From Streptomyces fulvoviolaceus (GTDB lineage: Bacteria > Actinomycetota > Actinomycetes > Streptomycetales > Streptomycetaceae), in assembly GCF_000718165.1 (NCBI RefSeq), contig NZ_JOEY01000044.1, positions 1-64,000 on the forward strand: a stretch of 64,000 nt of DNA. Reading direction: 5' to 3'. The notes below the pieces were generated by a model. That model had not been told where the DNA came from, searched no databases, and was given only the letters and a program-made list of their open reading frames with translations. Made by a program: the position numbers and the translations under genes. The first letter of the stretch is position 1; every line of letters starts with the position of its first letter. Of this stretch, positions 8,993 through 17,192 are shown piece after piece.

Positions 8993-9778
8993 TCACCGGG
9001 CGGGGGTGACCGCCTGGAGGAGCCGTCCTTCGTCGTAGGCCAGTGCGGGCGCGGGCAGTGCGCCCTCGCGTCCGCTCAGCAGCACCGTGATCGTGCCGTC
9101 GGCCGCCGCCCCGGGGGCGGGCTGCTCGCCGAGCCTGCGCAGCGCCTGGGCGGCGACCGCTCCGGCGGAGCCGTGCAGGACGAGCGGCGGACGGCCGGGG
9201 CGCTGCACGGCGGCGCGGATGCGCTCGGCGACCAGTTCGTAGTGGGTGCAGCCGAGGACGACGGTCGTCACGTCGTGGGGGGTCAGGGCCGCGGCCGCAG
9301 CGACGGCGGCGTCGATCGCGGCCTCGTCCGCGTGTTCCACCGCCTCGGCGAGCCCGTGGCAGGGCACCTCGGTGACCGGCACGCCGTCGGCGAACTCCTC
9401 GATGAGCCCGCGTTGGTATGGGCTGCCCGTGGTGGCGGGTGTCGCCCAGATGGCGAAGGGACCGCCGCCGGCCGCGGCGGGCTTGATCGCGGGGACCGTG
9501 CCGATGACCGGCAGACCGGGCTCGAGGCGGGCGCGCAGGGCGGTGAGGGAGTTAACGGTGGCGGTGTTGCAGCCGATGATCAGGGCGTCGGGGGCGAGCG
9601 CGGCGGCGGCCTCGGCGACGGCGAGGGCACGCTGCGTGACGTCCTCGGGAGTCCGCGGACCCCAGGGCATGCCGTCGGGGTCCAGGGAGAGCACGAGATC
9701 GGCGTCGGGCCGCAGGCGCCGTACCGCGGCAGTGGCCGCCAGCAGACCGATTCCGGAGTCCATGAGCGCGATCTTCAC
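8993..9778 (-). CDS. Aspartate/glutamate racemase-family protein
   Basis: A 261-residue member of the cofactor-independent racemase family. It has the paired catalytic cysteines in IIGCNTATVNS and VVLGCTHYE and the N-terminal Asp-Ser motif (ALMDSGIGLL). In canonical glutamate racemase (MurI) this reads DSGxGGL and is followed by a DxxxxPYG loop; here that loop reads LDPDGMPWG. The variation suggests a diverged paralogue rather than the essential MurI, whose gene would be elsewhere. Likely role: D-amino acid supply or recycling for cell-wall metabolism, by family analogy. Confidence 0.8.
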   Translation of the reverse strand: MKIALMDSGIGLLAATAAVRRLRPDADLVLSLDPDGMPWGPRTPEDVTQRALAVAEAAAALAPDALIIGCNTATVNSLTALRARLEPGLPVIGTVPAIKPAAAGGGPFAIWATPATTGSPYQRGLIEEFADGVPVTEVPCHGLAEAVEHADEAAIDAAVAAAAALTPHDVTTVVLGCTHYELVAERIRAAVQRPGRPPLVLHGSAGAVAAQALRRLGEQPAPGAAADGTITVLLSGREGALPAPALAYDEGRLLQAVTPAR

Positions 9779-9835
9779 CCGGCCACGATAGACGATGAGC
9801 CGTTGCGGGCCGGTCCGGTGCGGCAGACTGCGCGC

Positions 9836-11014
9836 GTGAGCGTCATCGCGTGGACTGCCGCCGTATCACTCGCCGCCTGGCTGTGGCTGCTGCTCTGCCA
9901 GGGCTTCTTCTGGCGGACGGACATCAGGCTTCCCGAGCGGCGGGAACCGGACGACTGGCCGTCGGTGTGTGTCGTCGTGCCGGCCCGGGACGAGGCCGCG
10001 GTCCTGCCCGCGAGTCTGCCTTCGCTGCTCGCGCAGGACTATCCGGGGCGGGCGGAGGTCTTCCTCGTCGACGACGGCAGTGCGGACGGCACCGGGGAAC
10101 TGGCGCACGAGCTGGCGCGGCGATACGGCGGGCTGCCGCTGACCGTGTCCTCGCCCGGCGAGCCGCCGGCGGGGTGGGCGGGCAAGCTCTGGGCGGTGCG
10201 CCACGGCATCGGCCTGGCACGCGCGCGTGACCCCGAGTACCTGCTGCTGACGGACGCCGACATCGCCCATGAGCCGGAGAGCCTGCGCGAGCTGGTCGCG
10301 GCGGCCCGCACCGGGGGCTTCGACGTCGTCTCGCAGATGGCCCGGCTGCGGGTGGAGAGCCTGTGGGAGCGGCTCGTCGTGCCGGCCTTCGTCTACTTCT
10401 TCGCGCAGTTGTATCCGTTCCGCCGCATCGGCAGGCGGGGAGCGCGGACGGCGGCCGCGGCGGGCGGCTGTGTGCTGCTGCGAACCGAGGCGGCCGAGCG
10501 GGCACGGATCCCGGACGCCATCCGGCACGCCGTCATCGACGACGTGGCCCTCGCGCGGGCCGTCAAGGGCGGTGGCGGCCACATCTGGCTGGGGCTCGCC
10601 GAGCGGGTGGACAGCGTGCGTCCGTATCCCCGACTGCACGACCTGTGGCGCATGGTGTCGCGCAGCGCGTACGCGCAGTTGCGGCACAGCCTCCTGCTGC
10701 TCCTCGGAACGGTGGCCGGGCTCGCGCTGATCTATCTGGTGCCGCCCGTGGCCATGGTCGCGGGCCTGGCCACGGGGCGTACGGCGGCCGCGGCCCTCGG
10801 TGGTCTCGCGTGGCTGGTGATGACGGGGACGTACATCCCGATGCTCCGTTACTACCGGCAGCCGTTGTGGCTCGCTCCCCTGTTGCCGTTCACCGCCTTC
10901 CTCTACCTCTTCATGACGGTCGATTCCGCGGTGCAGCACTACAGGGGGCGCGGCGCGGCCTGGAAGGGCCGCACCTACGCGCGCCCGGACGCCGTCGTCG
11001 GCGACGAGACCTGA
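9836..11014 (+). CDS. HpnB-like family 2 glycosyltransferase
   Basis: A 392-residue membrane-attached glycosyltransferase: one N-terminal helix, a GT-A fold domain (VCVVVPARDEAAVLP, VDDGSADGT, LLTDADIAH as the DXD-like site, then FDVVSQMARLR and AAAGGCVLLR), and three to four C-terminal helices. The segments GWAGKLWAVRHG, ERLVVPAFVYFFAQLYPFR and HIWLGLAERV match the hopanoid-associated HpnB family. No hopanoid (squalene-hopene) genes are nearby, so the acceptor is open. The GTG start at 9836 gives a normal signal-anchor N-terminus. It is convergent with the TerD-type gene, 4 bases apart. Confidence 0.83.
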   Translation: MSVIAWTAAVSLAAWLWLLLCQGFFWRTDIRLPERREPDDWPSVCVVVPARDEAAVLPASLPSLLAQDYPGRAEVFLVDDGSADGTGELAHELARRYGGLPLTVSSPGEPPAGWAGKLWAVRHGIGLARARDPEYLLLTDADIAHEPESLRELVAAARTGGFDVVSQMARLRVESLWERLVVPAFVYFFAQLYPFRRIGRRGARTAAAAGGCVLLRTEAAERARIPDAIRHAVIDDVALARAVKGGGGHIWLGLAERVDSVRPYPRLHDLWRMVSRSAYAQLRHSLLLLLGTVAGLALIYLVPPVAMVAGLATGRTAAAALGGLAWLVMTGTYIPMLRYYRQPLWLAPLLPFTAFLYLFMTVDSAVQHYRGRGAAWKGRTYARPDAVVGDET

Positions 11015-11018
11015 GCGC

Positions 11019-12266
11019 TCACTTCCTGCCGGGCGTCCAGTTCATGCCCCACCCGTAGACGTGGTCGACGGTCCGCTGCGGGCTCACCCCGCGCTCGGGC
11101 ACCAGGTACCGGGCCTCGCGCTGCACGACCAGATCGCTGCCGGTGTTGGTGATCAGGGCGAGGGCGCAGACCGTCGAGGGCACCGTGCACTCGTCGAGGG
11201 TGAAGTCGATCGGGGCGCCGTGCTGTGGCTGGAGCGTGACCGTGGCGTGCAGGTCGGCGAAAGAGCGTGCACCCTCATAGATGGTCACGAAGACGAGGAC
11301 GCGCCGGAGCTCCTGCTTGTGGTCGAGGTTGACCGTGAGGTTCTCGCCACTGCTCACGGCACCGGTGCGGTCGTCGCCGTCGAGGTGGATGTACGGCGGC
11401 TGGTGCAGGGCCCCGAAGGCATTGCCGAGTGACTGTACGACTCCCTTGCGGCCGTCGGTGAGTTCGTACAGGGCGCACAGGTCGAGGTCGAGGTCGGCGT
11501 GCATGGCGACGGCACGGCCGAGTTTGGCGCCCCACCCCGAGAACTGCTTGTGGACCTGCCAGTTGAGGTTCACGCGCAGGGCTCCGGAGGTGCCGCCCTG
11601 CTTGGCCAGGGAGACCGAGGGCGCCGCCTTGGTGAGCGTGACCTTGGTCAGCCGGACCGGTGCCGCTGAAGGTCCGGGCGGTGGGGGCGACGGCATGGTC
11701 ACCGGGGGCGCGACCGATGGCGCGGCGGGCGCCGCCTGCTGCGGTTCGTCCACCGTGATGCCGAAGTCCGTGGCCAGACCCTCCAGGCCGCTGCCGTAGC
11801 CCTGCCCGACGGCACGGAACTTCCAGGCGCCCTGACGGCGGTAGAACTCGCCGAGCACGAAAGCGGTTTCGACCGTGGCACCTTCGCTGTCGAACCGCGC
11901 GGCCACGGTGCCCGCCGCCGCGTCCCGGACCTCGATATAGAGGTCGGGGACCTGCGCGAACGTGCCACCGTCGACGGAGGCAGCCAGGACGACGGTCTCG
12001 ATCGCGGGCTCCACGCGCGCGAGATCGACGAGGAGGGTGTCGGTGACCCGCCCGCCGTCGTTCCGTTTGCCTTCGTGACGGACCGCTCCGGAGGAGTGCG
12101 CGGGCTGGTTGTAAAAAACGAAGTCGGCGTCCGAGCGGACTTTTCCCCCGACCAGCAGCAACGCCGAGGCATCCGCGTCGGGCACACCGGGTCCGGAACG
12201 CCAGCCCAATTCGACTCGCAGTGCCGTCGTCGGAACCGGAGCGTTCGATCCTTTCGGCATTGGCAT
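11019..12266 (-). CDS. Tandem TerD-domain protein (tellurium-resistance/stress family)
   Basis: A 415-residue cytoplasmic protein with two TerD-like Ca2+-binding domains. The first (about residues 1-170) starts [12 protein letters not shown] and contains [19 protein letters not shown]; a Pro/Ala linker follows; the second (about 205-385) has [14 protein letters not shown] and [18 protein letters not shown] with the acidic metal-binding loop. Start 12266 is chosen for a GGGAG site 5 bases upstream; two further ATGs lie 12 and 15 bases earlier. TerD proteins act in chemical-stress and phage-resistance complexes in other bacteria; no other ter genes are in this window, so it is probably a stand-alone paralogue. 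Confidence 0.85.
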   Translation of the reverse strand: MPMPKGSNAPVPTTALRVELGWRSGPGVPDADASALLLVGGKVRSDADFVFYNQPAHSSGAVRHEGKRNDGGRVTDTLLVDLARVEPAIETVVLAASVDGGTFAQVPDLYIEVRDAAAGTVAARFDSEGATVETAFVLGEFYRRQGAWKFRAVGQGYGSGLEGLATDFGITVDEPQQAAPAAPSVAPPVTMPSPPPPGPSAAPVRLTKVTLTKAAPSVSLAKQGGTSGALRVNLNWQVHKQFSGWGAKLGRAVAMHADLDLDLCALYELTDGRKGVVQSLGNAFGALHQPPYIHLDGDDRTGAVSSGENLTVNLDHKQELRRVLVFVTIYEGARSFADLHATVTLQPQHGAPIDFTLDECTVPSTVCALALITNTGSDLVVQREARYLVPERGVSPQRTVDHVYGWGMNWTPGRK

Positions 12267-12556
12267 GTCCGCTCCCATCACGTGTCAGCAGGCCAGGACG
12301 CACCCCGGCGGTCGATCGACTTTTACCCGCTCAACCTATTCCCCAGGACAGCGAACTCCCATGAGCAGCACAGGATGACCGGTGGTCAACCCGCGGTAAC
12401 CGGTCGGGAACTCGGCTTTTACACGATCCGACCATGGCCCGGCGCCCCATTTTGCCAAGTTCGCTCGCATTGGGGATCCCGCGTCACTGCCGACACGGAA
12501 AACAACCCTCTTATCGGTCTCCCCAACCAGCACATCGTGGGCTTAACTTATGTGCC

Positions 12557-12988
12557 ATGACCTCCCCCCGCTCCACTTATGGCGGCGGCTACTACTCCGC
12601 CTCCTTCCCGGACACTCCGATCTACGACTCGCTCGTGGCCGAGCGGGGCACCCCGCAGATCGCTCCGATCCGGGTTCCTGCCGCGTACGACGTTCCAGCC
12701 AGCCACCTGCCCGCGCTGCCGTCCGCACTGCCCGCTCTTCCCGCGGGTCCCTCCCAGCCTTCCTACGGCTACCCGCAGGCGCAGCAGCCCTCCCCGCTGC
12801 AGCAGGCGCCCGCCGCGTACATCCCGCAGCAGGCCGCCGCGCCGCGCGGTTACCCCGGCCCGCAACAGCAGCAACCGCGCCAGGCCGGTCCCGGCACGGG
12901 CTACGAGGCAATGCGCCCCGCGGCTCCCCGGCCCGCCCCGGCTCCCTACCAGGACCCGTACAACAACCAGCAGTACCGCGGGTACTGA
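12557..12988 (+). CDS. Pro/Gln/Tyr-rich Streptomyces protein (DUF6643-like)
   Basis: A 143-residue protein of low complexity: an N-terminal region MTSPRSTYGGGYYSASFPD, a central run rich in Pro, Ala and Gln, and a C-terminus with YNNQQYRGY. It has no membrane segment, signal peptide or catalytic motif. From memory it resembles a conserved Streptomyces family catalogued as DUF6643; that label is a recollection, not a search result. AACTTA lies just upstream of the ATG with no clear ribosome-binding site, so the message may be leaderless. Likely disordered; function unknown. Confidence 0.7.
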   Translation: MTSPRSTYGGGYYSASFPDTPIYDSLVAERGTPQIAPIRVPAAYDVPASHLPALPSALPALPAGPSQPSYGYPQAQQPSPLQQAPAAYIPQQAAAPRGYPGPQQQQPRQAGPGTGYEAMRPAAPRPAPAPYQDPYNNQQYRGY

Positions 12989-13030
12989 TTCCCCACCCGG
13001 GCTGTCCGTGCCGCCTGGCACGATGACCTC

Positions 13031-13855
13031 ATGGGGAACTCGCAACTGCTGTCGATCCACGTCCATCCGGTCAAGGCGCTCCGGGGCCCGGCTCCACGGG
13101 AGGTCGACGTGGAGCCCTGGGGGCTGGCCGGAGACCGGCGCTGGGTACTGATCGACGACGGGGGAAAGGTCGTCACACAACGCCAGCAGCCGCGCCTCGC
13201 GCTGGCCGCCGCCGAGCCTCTGGCCGGCGGCGGCGTGCGGCTGTCCGCGCCCGGCATGGATCCGCTGTCCGTGCCGGTGCCCGAGCCGGACCGCACCCTC
13301 ACGCTGGAGATCTTCCGCGACAAGGTCGAAGGGGTGCCCGCCGACGAGAACGCGCACGCCTGGTGCAGCGAGTACCTCGGCGCCGAGGTGCGCCTCGTGC
13401 ACATGGACGACCCCGCCACGCGCCGGGCCGTCGACCCGGAGTTCGCGCTGCCGGGTGAAACCGTCTCCTTCGCAGACGGCTACCCGCTGCTGCTCACCTC
13501 CGCAGCCTCCCTCGACGCTCTGAACTCCCTGATCTCCCAAGGCCCGCACGCGGCCGAAGGCCCCCTGCCCATGAACCGTTTCCGGCCGAACGTGGTCGTC
13601 GAGGGCACCGCCGCCTGGGCCGAGGACGACTGGTCGAGCATCGCGATCGGCGAGGTCGCCTTCCGGGTGGCCAAGATGTGCGGGCGGTGCGTCGTGACCA
13701 CGACCGACCAGACCACCGCCGGCCGCGGCAAGGAGCCCCTGCACAGCCTGGGCCGGTTCCGCCGTTTCGGCAGCAAGCTGGTCTTCGGGCAGAACCTGGT
13801 GCCCCGGTCCCGCGGCACGATCCGGGTCGGCGATCCGGTCAGGATTCTCGAATAG
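13031..13855 (+). CDS. MOSC-domain protein (YcbX-like)
   Basis: A 274-residue protein with an N-terminal MOSC beta-barrel (IHVHPVKALRG, then GLAGDRRWVLIDD) and a C-terminal MOSC domain (MNRFRPNVVVEG, then KMCGRCVVTTTDQ and HSLGRFRRFG). The Cys in CGRCV corresponds to the residue that binds sulfur or the molybdenum cofactor in MOSC proteins. Homologues such as YcbX and mARC detoxify N-hydroxylated compounds with a molybdenum cofactor. It is monocistronic, 42 bases after the previous gene. Confident on family, open on substrate. Confidence 0.87.
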   Translation: MGNSQLLSIHVHPVKALRGPAPREVDVEPWGLAGDRRWVLIDDGGKVVTQRQQPRLALAAAEPLAGGGVRLSAPGMDPLSVPVPEPDRTLTLEIFRDKVEGVPADENAHAWCSEYLGAEVRLVHMDDPATRRAVDPEFALPGETVSFADGYPLLLTSAASLDALNSLISQGPHAAEGPLPMNRFRPNVVVEGTAAWAEDDWSSIAIGEVAFRVAKMCGRCVVTTTDQTTAGRGKEPLHSLGRFRRFGSKLVFGQNLVPRSRGTIRVGDPVRILE

Positions 13856-14036
13856 GAAGAAGATCCGTTCTCGGGGCGGGAGGGCGGGAACCCGGCCCGG
13901 GGGCCCGTGCGTTGGGGTTTGGTGAGAAGTGCGTGAGAGGACCCGGTCACAGGTGATTTCGCTCTCTCTTTGACCGTCCTCGCGCGTGATCGGCTCCGGC
14001 CGGGGTTATCACGGAGCGGGAAGGGGGTGCGGGACC

Positions 14037-14642
14037 GTGCGAGCAATCAGTGGACTCTGGCGCTGGCGGCGCAACCCGCTGCGCCGCGGGACGGATCTGG
14101 CCGAGGCCTGGATGGCCCTCGGGGCCCTGCTGTTGATCCTGGTGGCCGGACCCGTGCTCGGCACCCTCGTCGGCGGCGTCGCCCAGGACGCGCTGCAGCG
14201 GTCCGTGAGAGAGCAGCGCGAGGCCCGCCAGCCGGTGACGGCCACCGTGATCCGCAAGCTGGACAGCTCCCCGTTGGACGCCGACCCCGAGACCTCCACC
14301 GGGCGGTCCCTGCGCAGCCGCGTGTTCGCCGACTGGACCGCGCCCGACGGCACCGCGCACCAGGGCCCGGTCATGGCCAACCTCCGGAGCCCACACCGCG
14401 GCGACCACTTCACGATCTGGACGGACCTGCACGGAGGCCTGTCGGCCCGACCCCTGGACTCCGCCACGGCGACGACCCATGCCGTCCTCGCCGGGTTCGG
14501 CGCGGCCCTGCTCACCACGGGCCTCGTCGAGGGCGGCAGACGGTTCGCGGTCTGGCGCATGGTCCGTCGCCGGTACGCCCGTTGGGACCAGGCCTGGGAC
14601 CGGGCCGGCCCGGACTGGGGCAGGACCGGCACCGGCAGCTGA
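14037..14642 (+). CDS. Rv1733c-like two-helix membrane protein
   Basis: A 201-residue protein with two membrane segments (about residues 25-50 and 145-170) enclosing an extracytoplasmic domain with DWTAPDGTAHQG, and a basic C-terminal tail. The arrangement and sequence of the first helix (WRRNPLRRGTDLAEAW) match the Rv1733c family, abundant in Streptomyces and of unknown function. The GTG start at 14037 is preceded by AAGGGGG about 10 bases upstream; the ATG at 13986 would add a non-conserved Gly-rich leader. Confidence 0.78.
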   Translation: MRAISGLWRWRRNPLRRGTDLAEAWMALGALLLILVAGPVLGTLVGGVAQDALQRSVREQREARQPVTATVIRKLDSSPLDADPETSTGRSLRSRVFADWTAPDGTAHQGPVMANLRSPHRGDHFTIWTDLHGGLSARPLDSATATTHAVLAGFGAALLTTGLVEGGRRFAVWRMVRRRYARWDQAWDRAGPDWGRTGTGS

Positions 14643-14753
14643 CAGCCTTCCCGCTCTGGTCAACCCACCGCCCGCGCGCACGCTACGGTGGACCGGCCGA
14701 ACCACTTCGGCAGCACAAACCCGCATACAACAAGGTGGGGGCACAGCAACGCC

Positions 14754-17192
14754 ATGGCACAGGGCACGGTCCAGGTGACGCACACCGGAACTTCGCGGTG
14801 GCGGCGCCGCACGGGTGAGTACGCGTCGCTCGCCGCCGCCCTGGAGGCCGCGGCCGACGGCGACGTCCTCACCGTCGCTCCGGGCACCTACCGGGAGAAC
14901 CTCGTCGTCCAGCGGGCGGTGACCCTGCGCGGCCCCGAAGGCTCGCCCGGCTCGGTGCGCATCGCACCCGTGGACGGCGTACCGCTGACCGTGTGCGCCT
15001 CGGCGGTGGTGCAGGACCTGCACGTGGAGGGCCAGGACGCGGCCGCGCCCGCCCTGCTCGTCGAGGAGGGCACTCCGGAGCTCACCGACATCCGCATCGT
15101 CACCCGGTCCGCGGCCGGGATCGAGGTGCGCGGCGGCGCGCGCCCGACCGTGCGGCGCTGCACCGTGGACAACCCGGCCGGCGTCGGCATCGCCGTACTC
15201 GACGGCGCGGGCGGCGTGTTCGAGGAGTGCGAGATCGTCGCCGCCGGCCAGTCCGGCGTCGCGGTGCGCGGTGGGGCCCACCCGCGTCTGGAGCGCTGCC
15301 GGATCCACCACGCCTCGGGCGCGGGCCTGACGGCCACCGGTGAGAACTCCGCGCTGGAGGCGGTGGGTTGCGAGATCTACGAGGTCCGGGGCAGCGGTGT
15401 CCAGATCACCGCCCGGGCGACCGCGCACCTCACCGACTGCGATGTGCACCGCACCACCGCCGACGGCGTCACGCTCGACACGGACGCGGTCCTGACGCTG
15501 GCCGACTGCCGTATCCACGACATTCCCGAGAACGCGGTCGACCTGCGCTCCCGCTCCGTCCTCACGCTGACCCGGACGACGGTGCGTCAGTTCGGGCGCA
15601 ACGGACTGTCGGTCTGGGACCCGGGCACCCGCGTGGACGCCAACCAGTGCGAGATCTTCGACAGCACCGGCGACTATCCCGCGGTCTGGGTCAGCGACGG
15701 CGCCACCGTGGTCCTCGACTCCTGCCGGGTGCACGACGTGCCGGACGCCCTCTTCGTCCTCGACCGCGGCTCCCGCGCGGACGTCGTCGACAGCGACATC
15801 TCCCAGGTGCGCAACACCGCCGTGTCGGTGAGCGACGGCGCCACCGCGCAGCTCGACGACTGCCGGATCCGGGACGCGGCGACCGGCGCCTGGTTCCGCG
15901 ACCACGGCAGCGGCGGCACCCTCAACAACTGCACCGTGGACGGCACGCAGACCGGCGTGATCGTCACCAAGGGCGCCGACCCCACCATCGAGCGGTGCAC
16001 GGTCGACTCCCCCGCGGAGGCCGGCTTCTACGTGTCGGCCGGCGGCCGCGGCAGCTTTCTGAACTGCCGGGTCACGGGCAGTGGCGGCTACGGCTTCCAT
16101 GTGATCGACGGCTGCCGTACGACGCTCAAGAAGTGCCGTACGGAGCGATGCGCGCGCGGCGGCTACGAGTTCGCGGACGCCGGCCCGGACGCGGCCTCCG
16201 GAGCGGGCCCCGTCGTCGAGGACTGCACGAGTGACGAGAGCGGGGGCCCGAAGCCGCCCGCGGCGCGGGAGACCGCCGTACAGACGACATCCCCGTCCGC
16301 CGGCCTGCTGGGCGCGATCCCCGGGCAGCGCAGCACCGAGCAGGAGCCGCTCGTCGCCGCAGCCGAGCCGGAGCAGCCTTCGCGCACCTCGAAGGCCGTG
16401 CTCGGTGAACTGGACGCGCTGGTGGGCCTGGACAGCGTCAAGCGCGAGGTGCGGGCGCTCACCGACATGATCGAGGTGGGCCGGCGCCGGCAGCAGGCGG
16501 GCCTCAAGGCGGCCTCCGTCAAACGCCACCTGGTCTTCACGGGCTCCCCCGGCACCGGCAAGACGACGGTCGCCCGGCTCTACGGCGAGATCCTCGCCTC
16601 GCTGGGTGTGCTGGAGAAGGGCCATCTCGTCGAGGTGTCCCGCGTCGACCTGGTCGGCGAGCACATCGGGTCCACGGCGATCCGTACCCAGGAGGCCTTC
16701 GACAAGGCGCGCGGCGGGGTGCTGTTCATCGACGAGGCGTACGCGCTGTCGCCGGAGGACTCGGGCCGGGACTTCGGCAAGGAGGCCATCGACACGCTGG
16801 TGAAGCTGATGGAGGACCACCGGGACGCGGTGGTGGTGATCGTCGCGGGCTACACGGCCGAGATGGAGCGCTTCCTTTCCGTCAACCCCGGTGTGGCGTC
16901 CCGCTTCTCACGGACCATCACCTTCAGCGACTACAGCCCCGAGGAACTCCTCAGGATCGTGGATCAGCAGGCCGAGGAGCACGAGTACCGGCTGGCGCCG
17001 GGCGCCTCGGAGGCCCTGCTGAAGTACTTCACGGTGCTCCCCAAGGGCCCCGCGTTCGGCAACGGCCGTACCGCCCGGCAGACCTTCGAGGCGATGGTGG
17101 AGCGGCACGCGAGCCGGGTCGCCCACGTCGACGACCCGACCACGGACGATCTGACGCTTCTCTACGCCGAGGACCTCCCCGACTCGCCTTGA
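14754..17192 (+). CDS. Right-handed beta-helix/CbxX-type AAA ATPase fusion
   Basis: An 812-residue cytoplasmic protein. Residues about 15-480 form roughly 20 repeats of a parallel beta-helix, each about 22-23 residues with recurring GVxVxxGAxxxLxxCxI patterns (for example VSVSDGATAQLDDCRI). A variable linker follows, then a CbxX/CfxQ/SpoVK-type AAA domain: FTGSPGTGKTTVARLYGEIL (Walker A near residue 597), VLFIDEAYAL (Walker B), IVAGYTAEM and SRFSRTITF (sensor and arginine finger region). ESX EccA uses the same AAA class. The start at 14754 follows GGTGGGGG; an upstream ATG at 14688 adds 22 unconserved residues. It overlaps the convergent gene by 31 bases. The helix probably recognises a client or polymer that the ATPase remodels (inference). 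Confidence 0.85.
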   Translation: MAQGTVQVTHTGTSRWRRRTGEYASLAAALEAAADGDVLTVAPGTYRENLVVQRAVTLRGPEGSPGSVRIAPVDGVPLTVCASAVVQDLHVEGQDAAAPALLVEEGTPELTDIRIVTRSAAGIEVRGGARPTVRRCTVDNPAGVGIAVLDGAGGVFEECEIVAAGQSGVAVRGGAHPRLERCRIHHASGAGLTATGENSALEAVGCEIYEVRGSGVQITARATAHLTDCDVHRTTADGVTLDTDAVLTLADCRIHDIPENAVDLRSRSVLTLTRTTVRQFGRNGLSVWDPGTRVDANQCEIFDSTGDYPAVWVSDGATVVLDSCRVHDVPDALFVLDRGSRADVVDSDISQVRNTAVSVSDGATAQLDDCRIRDAATGAWFRDHGSGGTLNNCTVDGTQTGVIVTKGADPTIERCTVDSPAEAGFYVSAGGRGSFLNCRVTGSGGYGFHVIDGCRTTLKKCRTERCARGGYEFADAGPDAASGAGPVVEDCTSDESGGPKPPAARETAVQTTSPSAGLLGAIPGQRSTEQEPLVAAAEPEQPSRTSKAVLGELDALVGLDSVKREVRALTDMIEVGRRRQQAGLKAASVKRHLVFTGSPGTGKTTVARLYGEILASLGVLEKGHLVEVSRVDLVGEHIGSTAIRTQEAFDKARGGVLFIDEAYALSPEDSGRDFGKEAIDTLVKLMEDHRDAVVVIVAGYTAEMERFLSVNPGVASRFSRTITFSDYSPEELLRIVDQQAEEHEYRLAPGASEALLKYFTVLPKGPAFGNGRTARQTFEAMVERHASRVAHVDDPTTDDLTLLYAEDLPDSP

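Noticed and set aside
12336..12533. 65-codon minus-strand frame between the TerD-type and DUF6643-like genes
   Set aside because: No ribosome-binding site and no recognisable motif; the region is better explained as a divergent promoter area.
13947..16820. 957-codon minus-strand frame
   Set aside because: It lies opposite the beta-helix/AAA gene, whose repeats and Walker motifs are unambiguous; the antisense translation has no conserved feature.
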